DNA of 64,000 nucleotides from Streptomyces antimycoticus (lineage in GTDB: Bacteria; Actinomycetota; Actinomycetes; Streptomycetales; Streptomycetaceae): positions 66,558-130,557 of the forward strand of contig NZ_BJHV01000002.1 in assembly GCF_005405925.1 (NCBI RefSeq), given 5' to 3'. The notes beneath the pieces were generated by a model that was not told the origin of the DNA, did no database searches, and was given only the letters and a program-made list of their open reading frames with translations. The first letter of the stretch is position 1. Each line of letters starts with the position of its first letter. The translations under genes were made by a program, and so were the position numbers. Positions 7,091 to 15,984 of this stretch are shown piece by piece.

Positions 7091-10000
7091 ATGGGGGAGG
7101 GGCACGAGGATCCGTTAGCGGAACTCGCGCTGCAGCTGCGCCACCTCAGGGCGCAGCGAGGTCTGCAGATGGGTGGATTGCAGCAGCGGACGGGACTGGG
7201 TCGCACAACAGTGAGCCAGGCCCTGAACGGCTACAAGGTGCCCTCAGAGGCCACGCTGTTTGCCCTGGCGAGGGCGTTGGGCACGGACGTGGAGCCGTTG
7301 CTGGCCTTACGCCAGGCCGCCATGCGCTTACCACGCTCGCGTGACGATTCTCCGAGGAGAGTTGTTCGCAGGCCGGGACGACCGACGGTGCAGCCTTCGT
7401 TCGAGGAGCGGTACCTCAGCTATGTGGCGGAGCGGCATTCCCAGCTGACCGTCGTAGGGCTGAACCTAAGCCGGCCCGAACGTGCATGTTGGCCGCTTGA
7501 CGCGGCGTACTTGAGCTTGGAACTGGCGGAACGACGGGAGGACTGGCCTGCAGACAGCGAGGAAGCAGACCGGCCCTCCGTCGTAGTGAAGCGTGCCGAG
7601 CAGGCCATGGCCCACTGCCGACGGGTGCTTTTGCGAGGGCTCGCCGGCAGCGGAAAGACAACGCTGCTGCAGTGGCTGGCTGTCGCCACGGCTCGTGATG
7701 AGCTGCCGGAAGAACTGGCGGGCTGGCGAGGGCAGGTTCCGTTCGTCCTGCCACTGCGGACGCTGGTGAGGCGTGGTCCCCTTCCGGAACCGCATGAATT
7801 TCTGTCCGCGGTCGGAACACCCCTGGCCGCCTCCCAACCAGAGGGCTGGGCCGATGGGGTGCTCTCCCAGGGTAAGGCCCTCGTCCTGGTCGACGGCATC
7901 GATGAAGTTCCCCAGGAACGTCGGGGTCCCACTCGGGACTGGCTCGAGCAGCTCTTGGCTGCGTACAAGGACGCGCACTTCGTGGTCACCACGCGGCCGT
8001 CAGCTGTTCCCGAAGGCTGGCTGTCCTCGTCGTGCTTCACCGAACTGTCGGTGCGGCCCATGAGTGTAGCCGACACCGAAGTCTTCGTTTGCCGATGGCA
8101 TACCGCCGCCCGGCAGAGTGCAACGACCGAGGCCGAACGGTCACAGTTGCATGATCTCGAAGCAGCGCTCCGGGTGACAGCACGTGCTCAGCGTGATCTG
8201 GCGCAGTTGTCCAGCACCCCCCTGATGTGTGCACTCATTTGCGCGTTGCACCGAGACCGCCGCGGCCATCTGCCTCACAGCCGTATAGAACTCTACGAGG
8301 CGGCACTGTCGATGCTGCTCGTGCGCCGTGACATCGAGCGCAGCATCGACGTCCCCGAAGGCATCCAGCTCACCGAGCATCAGAGCATTCAGCTTCTTCA
8401 GCGTCTGGCTTACTGGCTCATCCGCAACCGCCAGACAGAGATGGACCGGGCGACCGCGCTGGCCCTGGTCAGCGACGCGCTGCCGGCCATGCAGGCCGTG
8501 GCCGAACAGGGCACTGCCGACCAGGTCCTGACGCACCTAGTCGGCCGCAGCGGGCTCCTGCGCCAGCCCACCGCGGACACCATCGACTTCGTGCATCGGA
8601 CTTTCCAGGACTACCTCGGAGCCAAAGCCGCTATCGAAGCCCACGACTTTCCTCTGCTGGTCAACCATGCCCATGACGACCAGTGGGAAGACGTCGTACG
8701 TATGGCCGTCGCCCACGCCCGGCCCACCGAGAGCGCTGACCTTCTCCGCCGCCTCGTCGACCGCGGTGACGCCGAGGTCGAGCACAGGAGCAGACTCCAT
8801 CTCGTGGCAGCCGCCAGCCTGCAGTACGCCACAGAGCTCGACCCCGACGCGCGCAGGCTGGTCGAAGAGCGTGCACGCGTCTTGTTGCCTCCCCGTTCCC
8901 AGGAGGAGGCGGATGCGCTTGCCGCGCTCGGACCGGGCATCCTGGACCTGCTGCCGGGGCCCCAGGGCCTGGAATACGACGAAGTGATATCCGTCATCCT
9001 GACTGCAGCGGGCATCGGCGGCGACCATGCCTACGCCTTCCTCCGCCGCTTCGCACAGTCGCTGCCTCCTGATTCGGCCTCCTACGCTCTAGCCGATAGC
9101 TGGAAGCACTTCGATGCCGACGAATACGCTCGCGACATCCTGATTCGCTTCCGGGACCACCTATCTCTGAGTGTGAGGACCCATGATCAGCGCAACGCAT
9201 TGCGATTCCTGAAACCCATCACCAGCGTCACATTTCGAGAAGCATTCACCGAAGACGAAATCACCGAGCATCTCTCACCCGAGCACATCCGGAATCTGCG
9301 GATCTACTCCGGTCAACTGCTCACAGAACTGAAATTCATCCGCGAACTCCCTGCCCTAACGGAACTCGCCCTCTCCGACTGCATCCAGCTCACACACATT
9401 GAAGACCTTGCAGGGCTCCCGTTGTCCGACTTGAGTCTCCTGCACCTGCCGGACGAATTCTCCTTCGACGCGCTGGCTTCTTTGTCCGGAATCACCGAGC
9501 TCTCTCTCTACACGCGCCTGCCCTGGGAGAGCATGGCAGAAATGCCAGCACCGGAGGGCCTCACCAGACTGTTTCTGGGCGCTTCGATCGGCACACCTCT
9601 GGCCGGTCTCTCCAGGTGGCAACAACTGCGAGAGCTGGTGATCAACACCGGGCCTGACAAGGGAGAGTGGCAAGAGATCTCCGCACTGCCTCGTCTGACT
9701 GAACTCGGCATAGCGGATTACGATCTCACCCAGGCCGTTCCCATACACAGCGTTACCTCCCTCCGGCTTCTGCCAGGCTCAGACGTACAACTGAATCTGG
9801 TTTCGGACCTCTTCCCCAACCTCAAGCATCTCTTCATCAATAACCTTAGGTCACAACTGGTCACCATCGATATCACCCCTTTGAGTAGGCTCAAGGGACT
9901 CGAGATCTCTATCAGCTACCCCAATGGCATTACCGGCCTCGAACGATTCACCGCAGACGCAGTCATGCTGAACCCGCGCCCCCGGACAGCAGTCACCTGA
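7091..10000 (+). CDS. XRE-NACHT-LRR protein (bacterial NLR-like)
   Basis: About 969 aa. An XRE-type helix-turn-helix at residues ~10-55 includes LQQRTGLGRTTVSQALNGYKVPS. Residues ~180-330 are a NACHT NTPase: Walker A is GLAGSGKTT, Walker B is LVLVDGIDEVP, and the sensor-like VVTTRPSAVPEG follows. A helical middle section follows, with HRTFQDYLGAKAA typical of NACHT proteins. The last 240 residues are leucine-rich repeats (LPALTELALSDC, LAGLPLSDLSLLHLP, LSGITELSLYTRLP). I chose ATG 7091 because GGAG lies 9 bases before it; an in-frame TTG at 7055 is weaker. Bacterial NACHT proteins are known anti-phage sensors. The N-terminal DNA-binding domain instead of a toxic effector is notable and could mean self-regulation. 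Confidence 0.85.
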   Translation: MGEGHEDPLAELALQLRHLRAQRGLQMGGLQQRTGLGRTTVSQALNGYKVPSEATLFALARALGTDVEPLLALRQAAMRLPRSRDDSPRRVVRRPGRPTVQPSFEERYLSYVAERHSQLTVVGLNLSRPERACWPLDAAYLSLELAERREDWPADSEEADRPSVVVKRAEQAMAHCRRVLLRGLAGSGKTTLLQWLAVATARDELPEELAGWRGQVPFVLPLRTLVRRGPLPEPHEFLSAVGTPLAASQPEGWADGVLSQGKALVLVDGIDEVPQERRGPTRDWLEQLLAAYKDAHFVVTTRPSAVPEGWLSSSCFTELSVRPMSVADTEVFVCRWHTAARQSATTEAERSQLHDLEAALRVTARAQRDLAQLSSTPLMCALICALHRDRRGHLPHSRIELYEAALSMLLVRRDIERSIDVPEGIQLTEHQSIQLLQRLAYWLIRNRQTEMDRATALALVSDALPAMQAVAEQGTADQVLTHLVGRSGLLRQPTADTIDFVHRTFQDYLGAKAAIEAHDFPLLVNHAHDDQWEDVVRMAVAHARPTESADLLRRLVDRGDAEVEHRSRLHLVAAASLQYATELDPDARRLVEERARVLLPPRSQEEADALAALGPGILDLLPGPQGLEYDEVISVILTAAGIGGDHAYAFLRRFAQSLPPDSASYALADSWKHFDADEYARDILIRFRDHLSLSVRTHDQRNALRFLKPITSVTFREAFTEDEITEHLSPEHIRNLRIYSGQLLTELKFIRELPALTELALSDCIQLTHIEDLAGLPLSDLSLLHLPDEFSFDALASLSGITELSLYTRLPWESMAEMPAPEGLTRLFLGASIGTPLAGLSRWQQLRELVINTGPDKGEWQEISALPRLTELGIADYDLTQAVPIHSVTSLRLLPGSDVQLNLVSDLFPNLKHLFINNLRSQLVTIDITPLSRLKGLEISISYPNGITGLERFTADAVMLNPRPRTAVT

Positions 10001-10238
10001 GTCGCGCTCGGGTCAGGTTCCGCTACATATACCCGACCTGTCTTCCGTGCAGACTCGTCGCCTGAGGCACCATTCTGAGACCAATTCGGGCCCCGCCGCC
10101 CGAGCAACAGGGACGCGACGGCAGCGGACTGTGCCTGTCCCTCAACGGAACTCTGGGGGCAGGTGGTGTGAGCTGCTTCCGGCAGGGTGCGGGTTATCCG
10201 GTCGCGCATCGGCCGTAGCTCCTGGCCTTGGTAGCCGG

Positions 10239-10467
10239 TACCTCCTGGCAACGCGGCTGAAGCAGCTGCACGAGCAGAGCGCACCCCACACCGAGACCGA
10301 AACGGCCGCAGCCGTGCGGTGGAGGACCGGCTGCGCGAGCTCGCTACCCGGCCCCTCGATGGCGACACGGCCGGGGCGGTGATCGCATGACCACCGAGCT
10401 GAGCGGCGCCGACCTCGCACGCCAGGCCCTGGTCGCCGCCCGCGAGCAGGCGAAAGGGAGGACATAA
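10239..10467 (+). pseudogene. Remnant of a replication-module junction (rep C-terminus and DciA-like N-terminus)
   Basis: A frame from 10239 reads YLLATRLKQLHEQ and runs to a TGA at 10382. Five bases later an ATG (10387) starts a 26-aa frame, MTTELSGADLARQALVAARE, that stops at 10467. The second piece matches the opening helix of DUF721/DciA-like proteins, including GVDLTRVALHAARASARKRG of the intact gene at 3214. The first piece resembles a sequence near 22,977. Together they look like the end of one gene and the start of the next after deletion. This is a judgement from short similarity. Confidence 0.5.
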
Positions 10468-10723
10468 CACCCTGACCAAGGGGACAAGGAGCCCGCAGGG
10501 CTCAGAGGAACTCACGGGATGTTGCACAGACCGGCGCCCGTAAACCGGATGTCCCCTGATCGGGTGGCCGCCGGGTCGAGGGCGGGCGTGTCGCGGCGGC
10601 CAAATGCGACTCTCCGTATGCGCACGAGAACACACGCCGTGAGCGGTATTTGGGTCGCTCGACCGTGCTGCGGTGACCACTCTCCGCTGCCTACCCGTTT
10701 CCGATCAGTCTGGATGCCGACAC

Positions 10724-11212
10724 ATGAGTAAAGCGTTTCTCGCTGCACGGCGGCTGGCCAGGTATGCAACTGTGCCCGCAGCCGTGATGCTTGCCCTGAC
10801 CGCGGCTCCGCCCGCGCAGGCGGAGCCGTTCCCGCCGTACTCCAAGTTCCAGATCTCCTACTGGACGGATCCCGCCCGCTGCGTCGGGTGGGCCAACGCC
10901 GGCGGCAGCTTGGACGCGTTGGAGAACCATGCGTGCGACGCTCGTGCGACCTGGACCTACAACCGGGCCACCCAGCAACTGATCAGCAACGACAACCGCT
11001 GCGTGGACGAGTGGATCGCGGGGATCCTGGAAGTCAAGTCCTGCGACACCAACCGCGCACAGCAGCGCTGGGAGGTCACCTACACAACTGACGGCTACTA
11101 CGTGATCCACCAAGCGGAAAACAGCCGTGGCCTCTTCTGGATGTGGACCCACGCCACCGGCGGGGGATCTACTTGGGTCGCCAACTGGACAGGTTCGCGG
11201 TCCGCGACGTGA
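10724..11212 (+). CDS. Secreted ricin-B-like (beta-trefoil) lectin
   Basis: 162 aa from the ATG at 10724. The N-terminus is a Sec signal: basic KAFLAARRLAR, a hydrophobic core, and an A-Q-A site near residue 34. The mature part has a ricin-B-like layout with WTDPARCVGWA, ENHACDARATWTYN, QLISNDNRCVDEW, then SCDTNRAQQRWEV, where QQRW is the QxW motif. It probably binds sugars outside the cell. Only one to two trefoil repeats are evident, so it is a short member. A terminator follows at 11,240. Confidence 0.7.
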   Translation: MSKAFLAARRLARYATVPAAVMLALTAAPPAQAEPFPPYSKFQISYWTDPARCVGWANAGGSLDALENHACDARATWTYNRATQQLISNDNRCVDEWIAGILEVKSCDTNRAQQRWEVTYTTDGYYVIHQAENSRGLFWMWTHATGGGSTWVANWTGSRSAT

Positions 11213-11239
11213 GCTGAAGACTGCTGAAAATCTCGCGTT

Positions 11240-11273
11240 CTGGCCCCGGCTCGGTGGAGTCGGGGCCAGTTTT
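11240..11273 (+). terminator. Rho-independent terminator after the lectin gene
   Basis: CTGGCCCCGGCTC and GAGTCGGGGCCAG pair over 13 positions (one G-T) around the loop ggtg, followed by TTTT at 11,270-11,273. Confidence 0.8.
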
Positions 11274-11387
11274 GTAGGCATGCAAGGCGAATGGGCCGGG
11301 GAGACGGCTGTGAGTGCCAACCCCGGCGGACCGCCATCCCGGAAAATGTGGCGGGCCCGGCCGGTACCCGCCGCCGTCGACCCGGAC

Positions 11388-11448
11388 CTGCCGAGTGCGG
11401 ACATCCGCATCGGGTACGCCCGCTGCTCGCACCTCAGCCAAGAATTCG
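11388..11448 (+). pseudogene. N-terminal scrap of a serine recombinase
   Basis: The translation LPSADIRIGYARCSHLSQEF matches the opening strand of serine recombinases, including the catalytic-serine region GYARCS. Similarity is lost after residue 20. It has no start codon of its own and is in frame with the next gene, so an automatic annotation would wrongly fuse it to that gene. Confidence 0.5.
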
Positions 11449-11525
11449 CCAGGTGTGACCGGCGGGCGTTGTCGTCCCAGCCGACGAAGCGCAGTGTGTC
11501 GGTGTCGAGCCGTAGCGTAATGTTC

Positions 11526-12266
11526 ATGAATCTCAGGTACATACCGCCTGTTGAGGCGGAACGCCTCCGGCAGTTGCCGACCCGGGATATCGCGCTCCTT
11601 CTGCTGAAGCACCTTGCCGGCACCCCCGGCTATCTGCAGTACACAGGGACGATGATGTCGGCACGTCAGGCGTTCCAGGACGAGCCGGACACGAACACGC
11701 TCGTGGAACGACTGTCCGATGCCTGGTGCTGGCTGGAGGCGCATGCACTGCTGACCCGGGAGCCCAGCCAGTCCGAGGCGTTCCGTCGGGTCTCCCGCGA
11801 CGGTATGGACCTGGTGAACGACCCGCAGGGCATCACGCGGTTCGAGGCCCGCGAGCGGCTGTCCGGTCCGCTGCACCCGGCGCTGGAAGGAACGGTGCGC
11901 ACCAACTTCCACCTGGGCGACTACGAGACGGCGTGTTTTGCCGCGATGAAGGCGGTCGAGGTCGCCGTGCGGGACGCCTCCGGACTCGATAACTCCCTGG
12001 TCGGCGTGCCCTTGATGCGTGCGGCGTTCCAGCCGTACAGGAACGGCAAGGGCGGGCCGCTCGCCGACGCGGGTGCCGAGGGCGGAGAGCAGGAGGCAGC
12101 GTCCGCGTTGTTCGCTGGCGCCATGGGGGCGTTCAAGAATCCGTCCAGCCATCGCACTGTCGACTTCGACGACCCGATCGAGGCGGCCGAGATCATCCAG
12201 TTCGCGGACCTGCTGCTGCGGCAGGTCGAACGCGCCAAGCGCCGTCAGGCCGCAGCGGCGGTGTAG
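11526..12266 (+). CDS. TIGR02391 family protein (Ymh-like)
   Basis: 246 aa. The C-terminal two-thirds carry the family signature: FHLGDYETACFAAMKAVEVA, DASGLDNSLVGVPLMRAAF, FAGAMGAFKNPSSHRTVDFDDP, EAAEIIQFADLLLRQVE. Such proteins are common in mobile and defence regions; the activity is unknown. The start is uncertain: ATG 11,520 and 11,526 are adjacent, no Shine-Dalgarno is seen, and a TAGCGT sits just upstream, so it may be leaderless. Upstream in the same frame lies recombinase debris, which I exclude. A C-terminal fragment of a relative occurs at 53.1-53.4 kb. Confidence 0.75.
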   Translation: MNLRYIPPVEAERLRQLPTRDIALLLLKHLAGTPGYLQYTGTMMSARQAFQDEPDTNTLVERLSDAWCWLEAHALLTREPSQSEAFRRVSRDGMDLVNDPQGITRFEARERLSGPLHPALEGTVRTNFHLGDYETACFAAMKAVEVAVRDASGLDNSLVGVPLMRAAFQPYRNGKGGPLADAGAEGGEQEAASALFAGAMGAFKNPSSHRTVDFDDPIEAAEIIQFADLLLRQVERAKRRQAAAAV

Positions 12267-12273
12267 GCCGGTC

Positions 12274-12513
12274 TCATCGCTCGACTTCACGCCGGGCGAG
12301 CTCCTTCAGTTCCATGCGCGCGGCCGGTGTGCCCGACGGTCCACACCAGTACGGGTGCCCGGCGATCTGCGCCGACAGCTCCTGCAGGCGACGGCGGTCA
12401 CTCGTGGTACTCGCCGTCGGACTGGAGTCGGCGAGCCGCCAGTACGTGCGGTACCAGGCGGTCTGCGCCTCCACGAGGTCGAGGGGGAAGTCATGCTGAC
12501 CCATGCCTTGCAT
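12274..12513 (-). CDS. Small conserved actinomycete protein, 79 aa
   Basis: Convergent with the TIGR02391 gene, 7 bases apart. The product opens with HDFPLDLVEAQTAWYRTYWRL and ends IAGHPYWCGPSGTPAARMELK. The pattern DFPxDLxxAQ ... HPxW also appears in the 116-aa protein at 29,290, and a truncated copy lies at 33,461, so this is a small paralogous family in the window. No signal peptide or membrane segment is seen. Function unknown. Confidence 0.65.
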   Translation of the reverse strand: MQGMGQHDFPLDLVEAQTAWYRTYWRLADSSPTASTTSDRRRLQELSAQIAGHPYWCGPSGTPAARMELKELARREVER

Positions 12514-12699
12514 TAGATCTCTTGTTCGAATTCCAGGGCAACCAGACGCCCCCAGGGGGCGTGCAGCAGGAGGTCGGTGCGGGAGGTCTCCGGTTGATAT
12601 GCCTGCGTGCTCGAGGGCAGATGGAGCCCTGGTGCCGCGTATCCACTTTGGGGTGACAGCCCTGGGAAATGAGCGTTCGGCCCGGCGGGGCGGTCCACG

Positions 12700-13398
12700 G
12701 TGACGGTCATGATGATTCGACGCTGGGCCGCTGCGGCGGCCGCCATGCTGGCAACCGCCGGATTCGTGGGTCCCGCCTCTTCCAGCAGGGCTGTGCCGAG
12801 CACGCCGGGTACGGCATCCTCCGCCGCTCTACCTGTATCGACGATGGAGCTCCCGGAGCCTCCGACGGCCGAGGAGGCCCGGGCGGAGCTGGGCCAGTTG
12901 ACCGTCGCACCCGAGGTCGACGTCCCCGGATACAGCCGGGCGAAGTTCCCCCACTGGGCCACCCAGTACGGCAGCTGCGACACCCGCGAGATCGTCCTCG
13001 CCCGGGACGGCGATCAGGTCACCCAGGACGGTCAGTGCCGGGCCACGGCTGGCAGCTGGCGCTCGGCGTACGACGGCGCGGTGCCCGACGCGGCGTCCAA
13101 GGTGGACATCGACCATGTCGTGCCGTTGAAGGAGGCTTGGCGGTCCGGCGCCTCGCAGTGGACGACCGCGGATCGCCGGGCCTTCGCCAACGATCTCGCC
13201 CATTCCCAGCTCATCGCCGTCTCCGCCCGCTCCAACCGGGCAAAGAGCGACAGGGACCCCTCCGATTGGCAGCCGGACCTGGCCAGCTACCGCTGCACGT
13301 ACGCCCGCGCGTGGATCTCGGTGAAACACGCCTACGCCCTCACCACGGACGAGGAAGAACGTGCCGCGCTGACCGGCATGCTCGACACCTGCGCCTGA
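12700..13398 (+). CDS. Secreted HNH nuclease, copy 1
   Basis: 232 aa. Residues 5-30 are a signal peptide (MMIRRWAAAAAAMLATAGF). The mature part has GYSRAKFPHWATQYG and paired cysteines. It also has SAYDGAVPDAASKVDIDHVVP (D138, H139), FANDLAHSQLIAVSARSN and RAKSDRDPSDW, the HNH layout of secreted DUF1524-type nucleases. It probably cuts extracellular DNA for nutrition or competition. A GTG start is given; ATG 9 bases later is equally good. The 65 bases upstream are nearly repeated before copy 2 (25,449), so the control region was copied with the gene. Copy 3 (36,797) is more diverged. Confidence 0.85.
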   Translation: MTVMMIRRWAAAAAAMLATAGFVGPASSSRAVPSTPGTASSAALPVSTMELPEPPTAEEARAELGQLTVAPEVDVPGYSRAKFPHWATQYGSCDTREIVLARDGDQVTQDGQCRATAGSWRSAYDGAVPDAASKVDIDHVVPLKEAWRSGASQWTTADRRAFANDLAHSQLIAVSARSNRAKSDRDPSDWQPDLASYRCTYARAWISVKHAYALTTDEEERAALTGMLDTCA

Positions 13399-13406
13399 TG
13401 CGCCTC

Positions 13407-13441
13407 GGCCCCGGCGCGCTGGCGTGTCCGCGCGCCGGGGC
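13407..13441 (+). terminator. Hairpin terminator after HNH copy 1
   Basis: GCCCCGGCGCGC and GCGCGCCGGGGC flank a 10-base loop just past the stop codon. Confidence 0.65.
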
Positions 13442-13498
13442 TGGCCATCCACAGCCGCCCTGCCACAACCGCGTGCTCATCGCTCATACACTGGGTGC

Positions 13499-13867
13499 AT
13501 GTCCGCTATGCCTGCCGCCGAGCCGTCACCGCCTGCTGCCGAGGTGCTGCGGCAGCGCTATGTGCGAAGGCTTCCCGACGCGCTCGGCGAACTGGCCGGG
13601 CCAGCGTACGGCTCCGTCCAACTGCCGCTGCATGTGGCGTGGTCGGGTCTGACGCGGTTCGATCTTGACCGGCCACGGTCGCGGATGAGCATGTACCGCA
13701 CCGTGCTGGCCGAAGGGCAGCATGATGACCTGATCACCCTGCTGAACCGGGACCTCCTGGTCGCCCAGTGGCCCGCGCTGCGCACGCTGATCAGCCGCGC
13801 CATCCGCGACGTATGGGAAGAGGCTTTCCCCGAGCTGGCCGCCGCCCGGCCGGCAGCCGCAGCGTGA
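13499..13867 (+). CDS. 122-aa protein paired with AbiEii-like gene, copy 1 (candidate antitoxin)
   Basis: The product has no signal or membrane segment. Its body has VRRLPDALGELAG, LPLHVAWSGLTRFDLDRPRSRM, YRTVLAEGQHDDLITLLNRDLL and LRTLISRAIRDVWEEAFPEL. A GTGA overlap with the next gene shows tight co-translation, and the pair is repeated at 37.6 kb with about 90% identity by eye. The order short protein then nucleotidyltransferase is that of AbiEi/AbiEii-type toxin-antitoxin systems, but this protein lacks the usual AbiEi winged-helix look, so the antitoxin role is an inference. The ATG follows CATCGCTCATACA with no Shine-Dalgarno; that block is conserved before both copies and may be a -10 for a leaderless message. 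Confidence 0.75.
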   Translation: MSAMPAAEPSPPAAEVLRQRYVRRLPDALGELAGPAYGSVQLPLHVAWSGLTRFDLDRPRSRMSMYRTVLAEGQHDDLITLLNRDLLVAQWPALRTLISRAIRDVWEEAFPELAAARPAAAA

Positions 13868-14529
13868 ACCTCAGCGACCTGCACCGTCGGCTCCTCTCCG
13901 ATGTCCTGGCCATAGGCACCCCCTACCCCCTGGTCATCACCGGCGGGTACGCCGTGCAGGCGCACGGTCTGGTCGACCGGCTCAGCCAGGACCTCGACGT
14001 CGCCACGGAGAACCCCGCTCCCATGGCAGAGATCACCCACATCCTCACCGCCGGGCTGACTGAGCGCGGCTGGCAGGTGCGGGAAATCGGCGTCGACCCG
14101 CTCTCCGGCCGCCTCGTCGTCACGGACCCCGGCAGCGGCGGGGAGTGCGAGGTCGACATCCTCAAAGAGGCCTTCTGGCGCCCGCCCACAGTGACCGAGC
14201 ACGGCCCCGTCCTTGCCCTGGACGACGTCATCGGCACGAAGGTACGCGCGCTGGCCGACCGCGGCGCCGTGCGCGACCTCATCGACGTCCACGCCGCCTC
14301 CCGCCTCCACACCACCGCCGACCTGGAAACACTCGGCCGCCGCCACGCCCGCGACGAATTCTGTCTCGAGGATCTCCAAGCCCGCCTGGCGGGCGCGGAG
14401 TGGTACGAGGACGAGGAATTCATTGCCTACGGGCTCACCGAGACGGACACGGCCACTTTGCGAGCCTGGGCTCGGGACTGGGCCGGCGATCTCGCCCAGC
14501 GCCTGCATGAGGACACCCAGGACGACTGA
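13864..14529 (+). CDS. AbiEii/AbiGii-type nucleotidyltransferase, copy 1
   Basis: 222 aa from the GTG that overlaps the previous stop (GTGA). The nucleotidyltransferase motif is clear: VITGGYAVQAHG (G27-G28), then LSQDLDV with D43 and D45. A third acidic residue is D98 in CEVDILKE. ALDDVIGTKVRALADRGAVRDLIDVHAA matches the helical part of AbiEii and MNT-type toxins. Family members transfer nucleotides to tRNA or proteins and stop growth in phage defence. A near-identical gene lies at 37,982. Confidence 0.85.
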   Translation: MNLSDLHRRLLSDVLAIGTPYPLVITGGYAVQAHGLVDRLSQDLDVATENPAPMAEITHILTAGLTERGWQVREIGVDPLSGRLVVTDPGSGGECEVDILKEAFWRPPTVTEHGPVLALDDVIGTKVRALADRGAVRDLIDVHAASRLHTTADLETLGRRHARDEFCLEDLQARLAGAEWYEDEEFIAYGLTETDTATLRAWARDWAGDLAQRLHEDTQDD

Positions 14530-14770
14530 CCAGCCGCAGCGGGAACGGTGGTCTCACCGGCAGCCACCAACGAGGCTCCATCTGCTCCGCCGGCGCCGGG
14601 AGTAGTACGCCAACGACGTCTGCGCCGGATACGCATGCGGTCGTCCGCTTCGTCCGGGGCCTGCCCATTGGTGCCACGCCTGCGACTCGCAAGCCGGCGA
14701 GCGGCCGGATGGCGCGGCTGCGCCCGAGGCACTGGTCCGCACGATAGACGTCTGGTCGCGGGCCCCGCTG

Positions 14771-14959
14771 TCAGCTGCCGGGGTGAGCGGCGGTCTTCAG
14801 CCTCCATCCATTACCGGTGCAGCGATCCGGCAGAGGAGGGAATCGGTGGCCCTTGACGTCCGTGCTGTATTCATGTGAATCGCCGCAGTTGCACTCATAG
14901 ATCCCGGACTCCGGCACGATCTCTCCTGGGTGATGGACGGTGCCGTTTTCATCGCTCAT
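14771..14959 (-). CDS. 62-aa protein with CxC and a further Cys, copy 1
   Basis: Starts [21 protein letters not shown], then [13 protein letters not shown] and [13 protein letters not shown]. The three cysteines and histidines could hold a metal, but no known family is recognised. A copy with very few changes is at 38,727, also on the reverse strand after the AbiEii gene, so it travels with that module. Similarity between the copies continues upstream of the start to about 15,020, and the frame stays open there ([14 protein letters not shown]), so a longer N-terminus is possible. Confidence 0.6.
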   Translation of the reverse strand: MSDENGTVHHPGEIVPESGIYECNCGDSHEYSTDVKGHRFPPLPDRCTGNGWRLKTAAHPGS

Positions 14960-15199
14960 GTGTCTTGTGTACGGCAGGACCGCGCGGCCTGCGATCCAAA
15001 CGTGCTGTACGAGGTTGTCCGGGGCCATCGTCCCTGGCGGCGCGTCACGACCAGATTTCCGTTCGCTCTGTAGCCCTCCTGGCCGGGGACGGGCCGAGCT
15101 CTATGCCAGCCCCGACGAGCTGTCCGACGCACTACGGCACATCGACCAGACCGGGCCCGCCTGAGCAGCCTGCTGCCTCCCCCGTAGCGGCAGGCAATC

Positions 15200-15239
15200 A
15201 GAAGCCCCGGCAGGCCAGCCACGGTCTGCCGGGGCTTCT
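15200..15239. terminator. Isolated strong hairpin
   Basis: AGAAGCCCCGGCAG (15,200-15,213) and its exact complement (15,226-15,239) flank a 12-base loop. No intact gene ends here. It may be left from a lost gene. The surrounding 14,960-15,747 holds no gene I can support. Confidence 0.5.
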
Positions 15240-15747
15240 CCACACGGGGTCTCTTACGGCCCTGGGGGCTGGCTGCACACGGCCACATGATGCGGAAGCC
15301 GCGGTTGCGGTGATGTCCGCGGCTGGGCTTGGGGCGTGGTGTGCGGGGAGCTCCCGCCCGGCACGGGGAGCTGGGCGGGAGCGGTGCGGTCCCCTCCGGT
15401 TGTTCTTCAGCACAAGGGGACAGCGCTGCCCTCCAGATGGGAAGGTCCGACGCCTCGGGAGGCGTCTGTGTTCCATGGTGCGCTCTGCTCGCGGTGTTGC
15501 AAGGAGAAGTACGTTTCCGCCATCAAAAGTGCTAGGAGAGGCGCTTTTTGATCTCGCGGGCGACCGGGATGACGTAATGCGCACGACCTTAGTGCTCTTC
15601 GGCCCCGGTGGCATTGTTCCGTAACACCAAGATCACGTTGAGTGGCAGCTGGTTGGCGGACCATGCTGGCGTCGTCCGGCTCCTCCGAGGCGCTTCAGCA
15701 CCGCCACGGAAGCCTTGACCAGAGGTAGGTCCAATCGAGAGGGAGAG

Positions 15748-15984
15748 ATGAGTAGAAAGCAGGTGTTGGCCGTTGCCGTGCTGGTGGCGGTCTTCGCGTG
15801 GAGCACGGTGATGACCGTGCTGGGGCAGCTCGCGGCCGTGGTCACGCTGCTGCCCTCGCTCGGACTGCTGGTCCAGCAGATCGTCACCGCTCTGGGCGGT
15901 ATGGAGACGCGGCGTGACGCTGCTGCGGACCCCTCGCCGGCCGCCACGGCCGGTACGGCCGGGCATGGGGAGCTGCCTCGATGA
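15748..15984 (+). CDS. Small membrane protein, 78 aa
   Basis: ATG with GAGGGAGA directly upstream. Residues ~5-48 form two hydrophobic segments (VLAVAVLVAVFAWSTVMTVL and LAAVVTLLPSLGLLVQQIV). A 25-residue polar Ala/Thr tail follows. The stop overlaps the next start (ATGA), so it is the first gene of a three-gene operon with the regulator and the AAGAG-type protein. The second version of this set (30.6-32.2 kb) has its small membrane protein last instead of first. Confidence 0.7.
   Translation: MSRKQVLAVAVLVAVFAWSTVMTVLGQLAAVVTLLPSLGLLVQQIVTALGGMETRRDAAADPSPAATAGTAGHGELPR

Noticed and set aside
11127..11525. Long N-terminal extension of the TIGR02391 protein
   Set aside because: It contains a recombinase scrap and lectin terminator sequence; family similarity begins only after 11,526.
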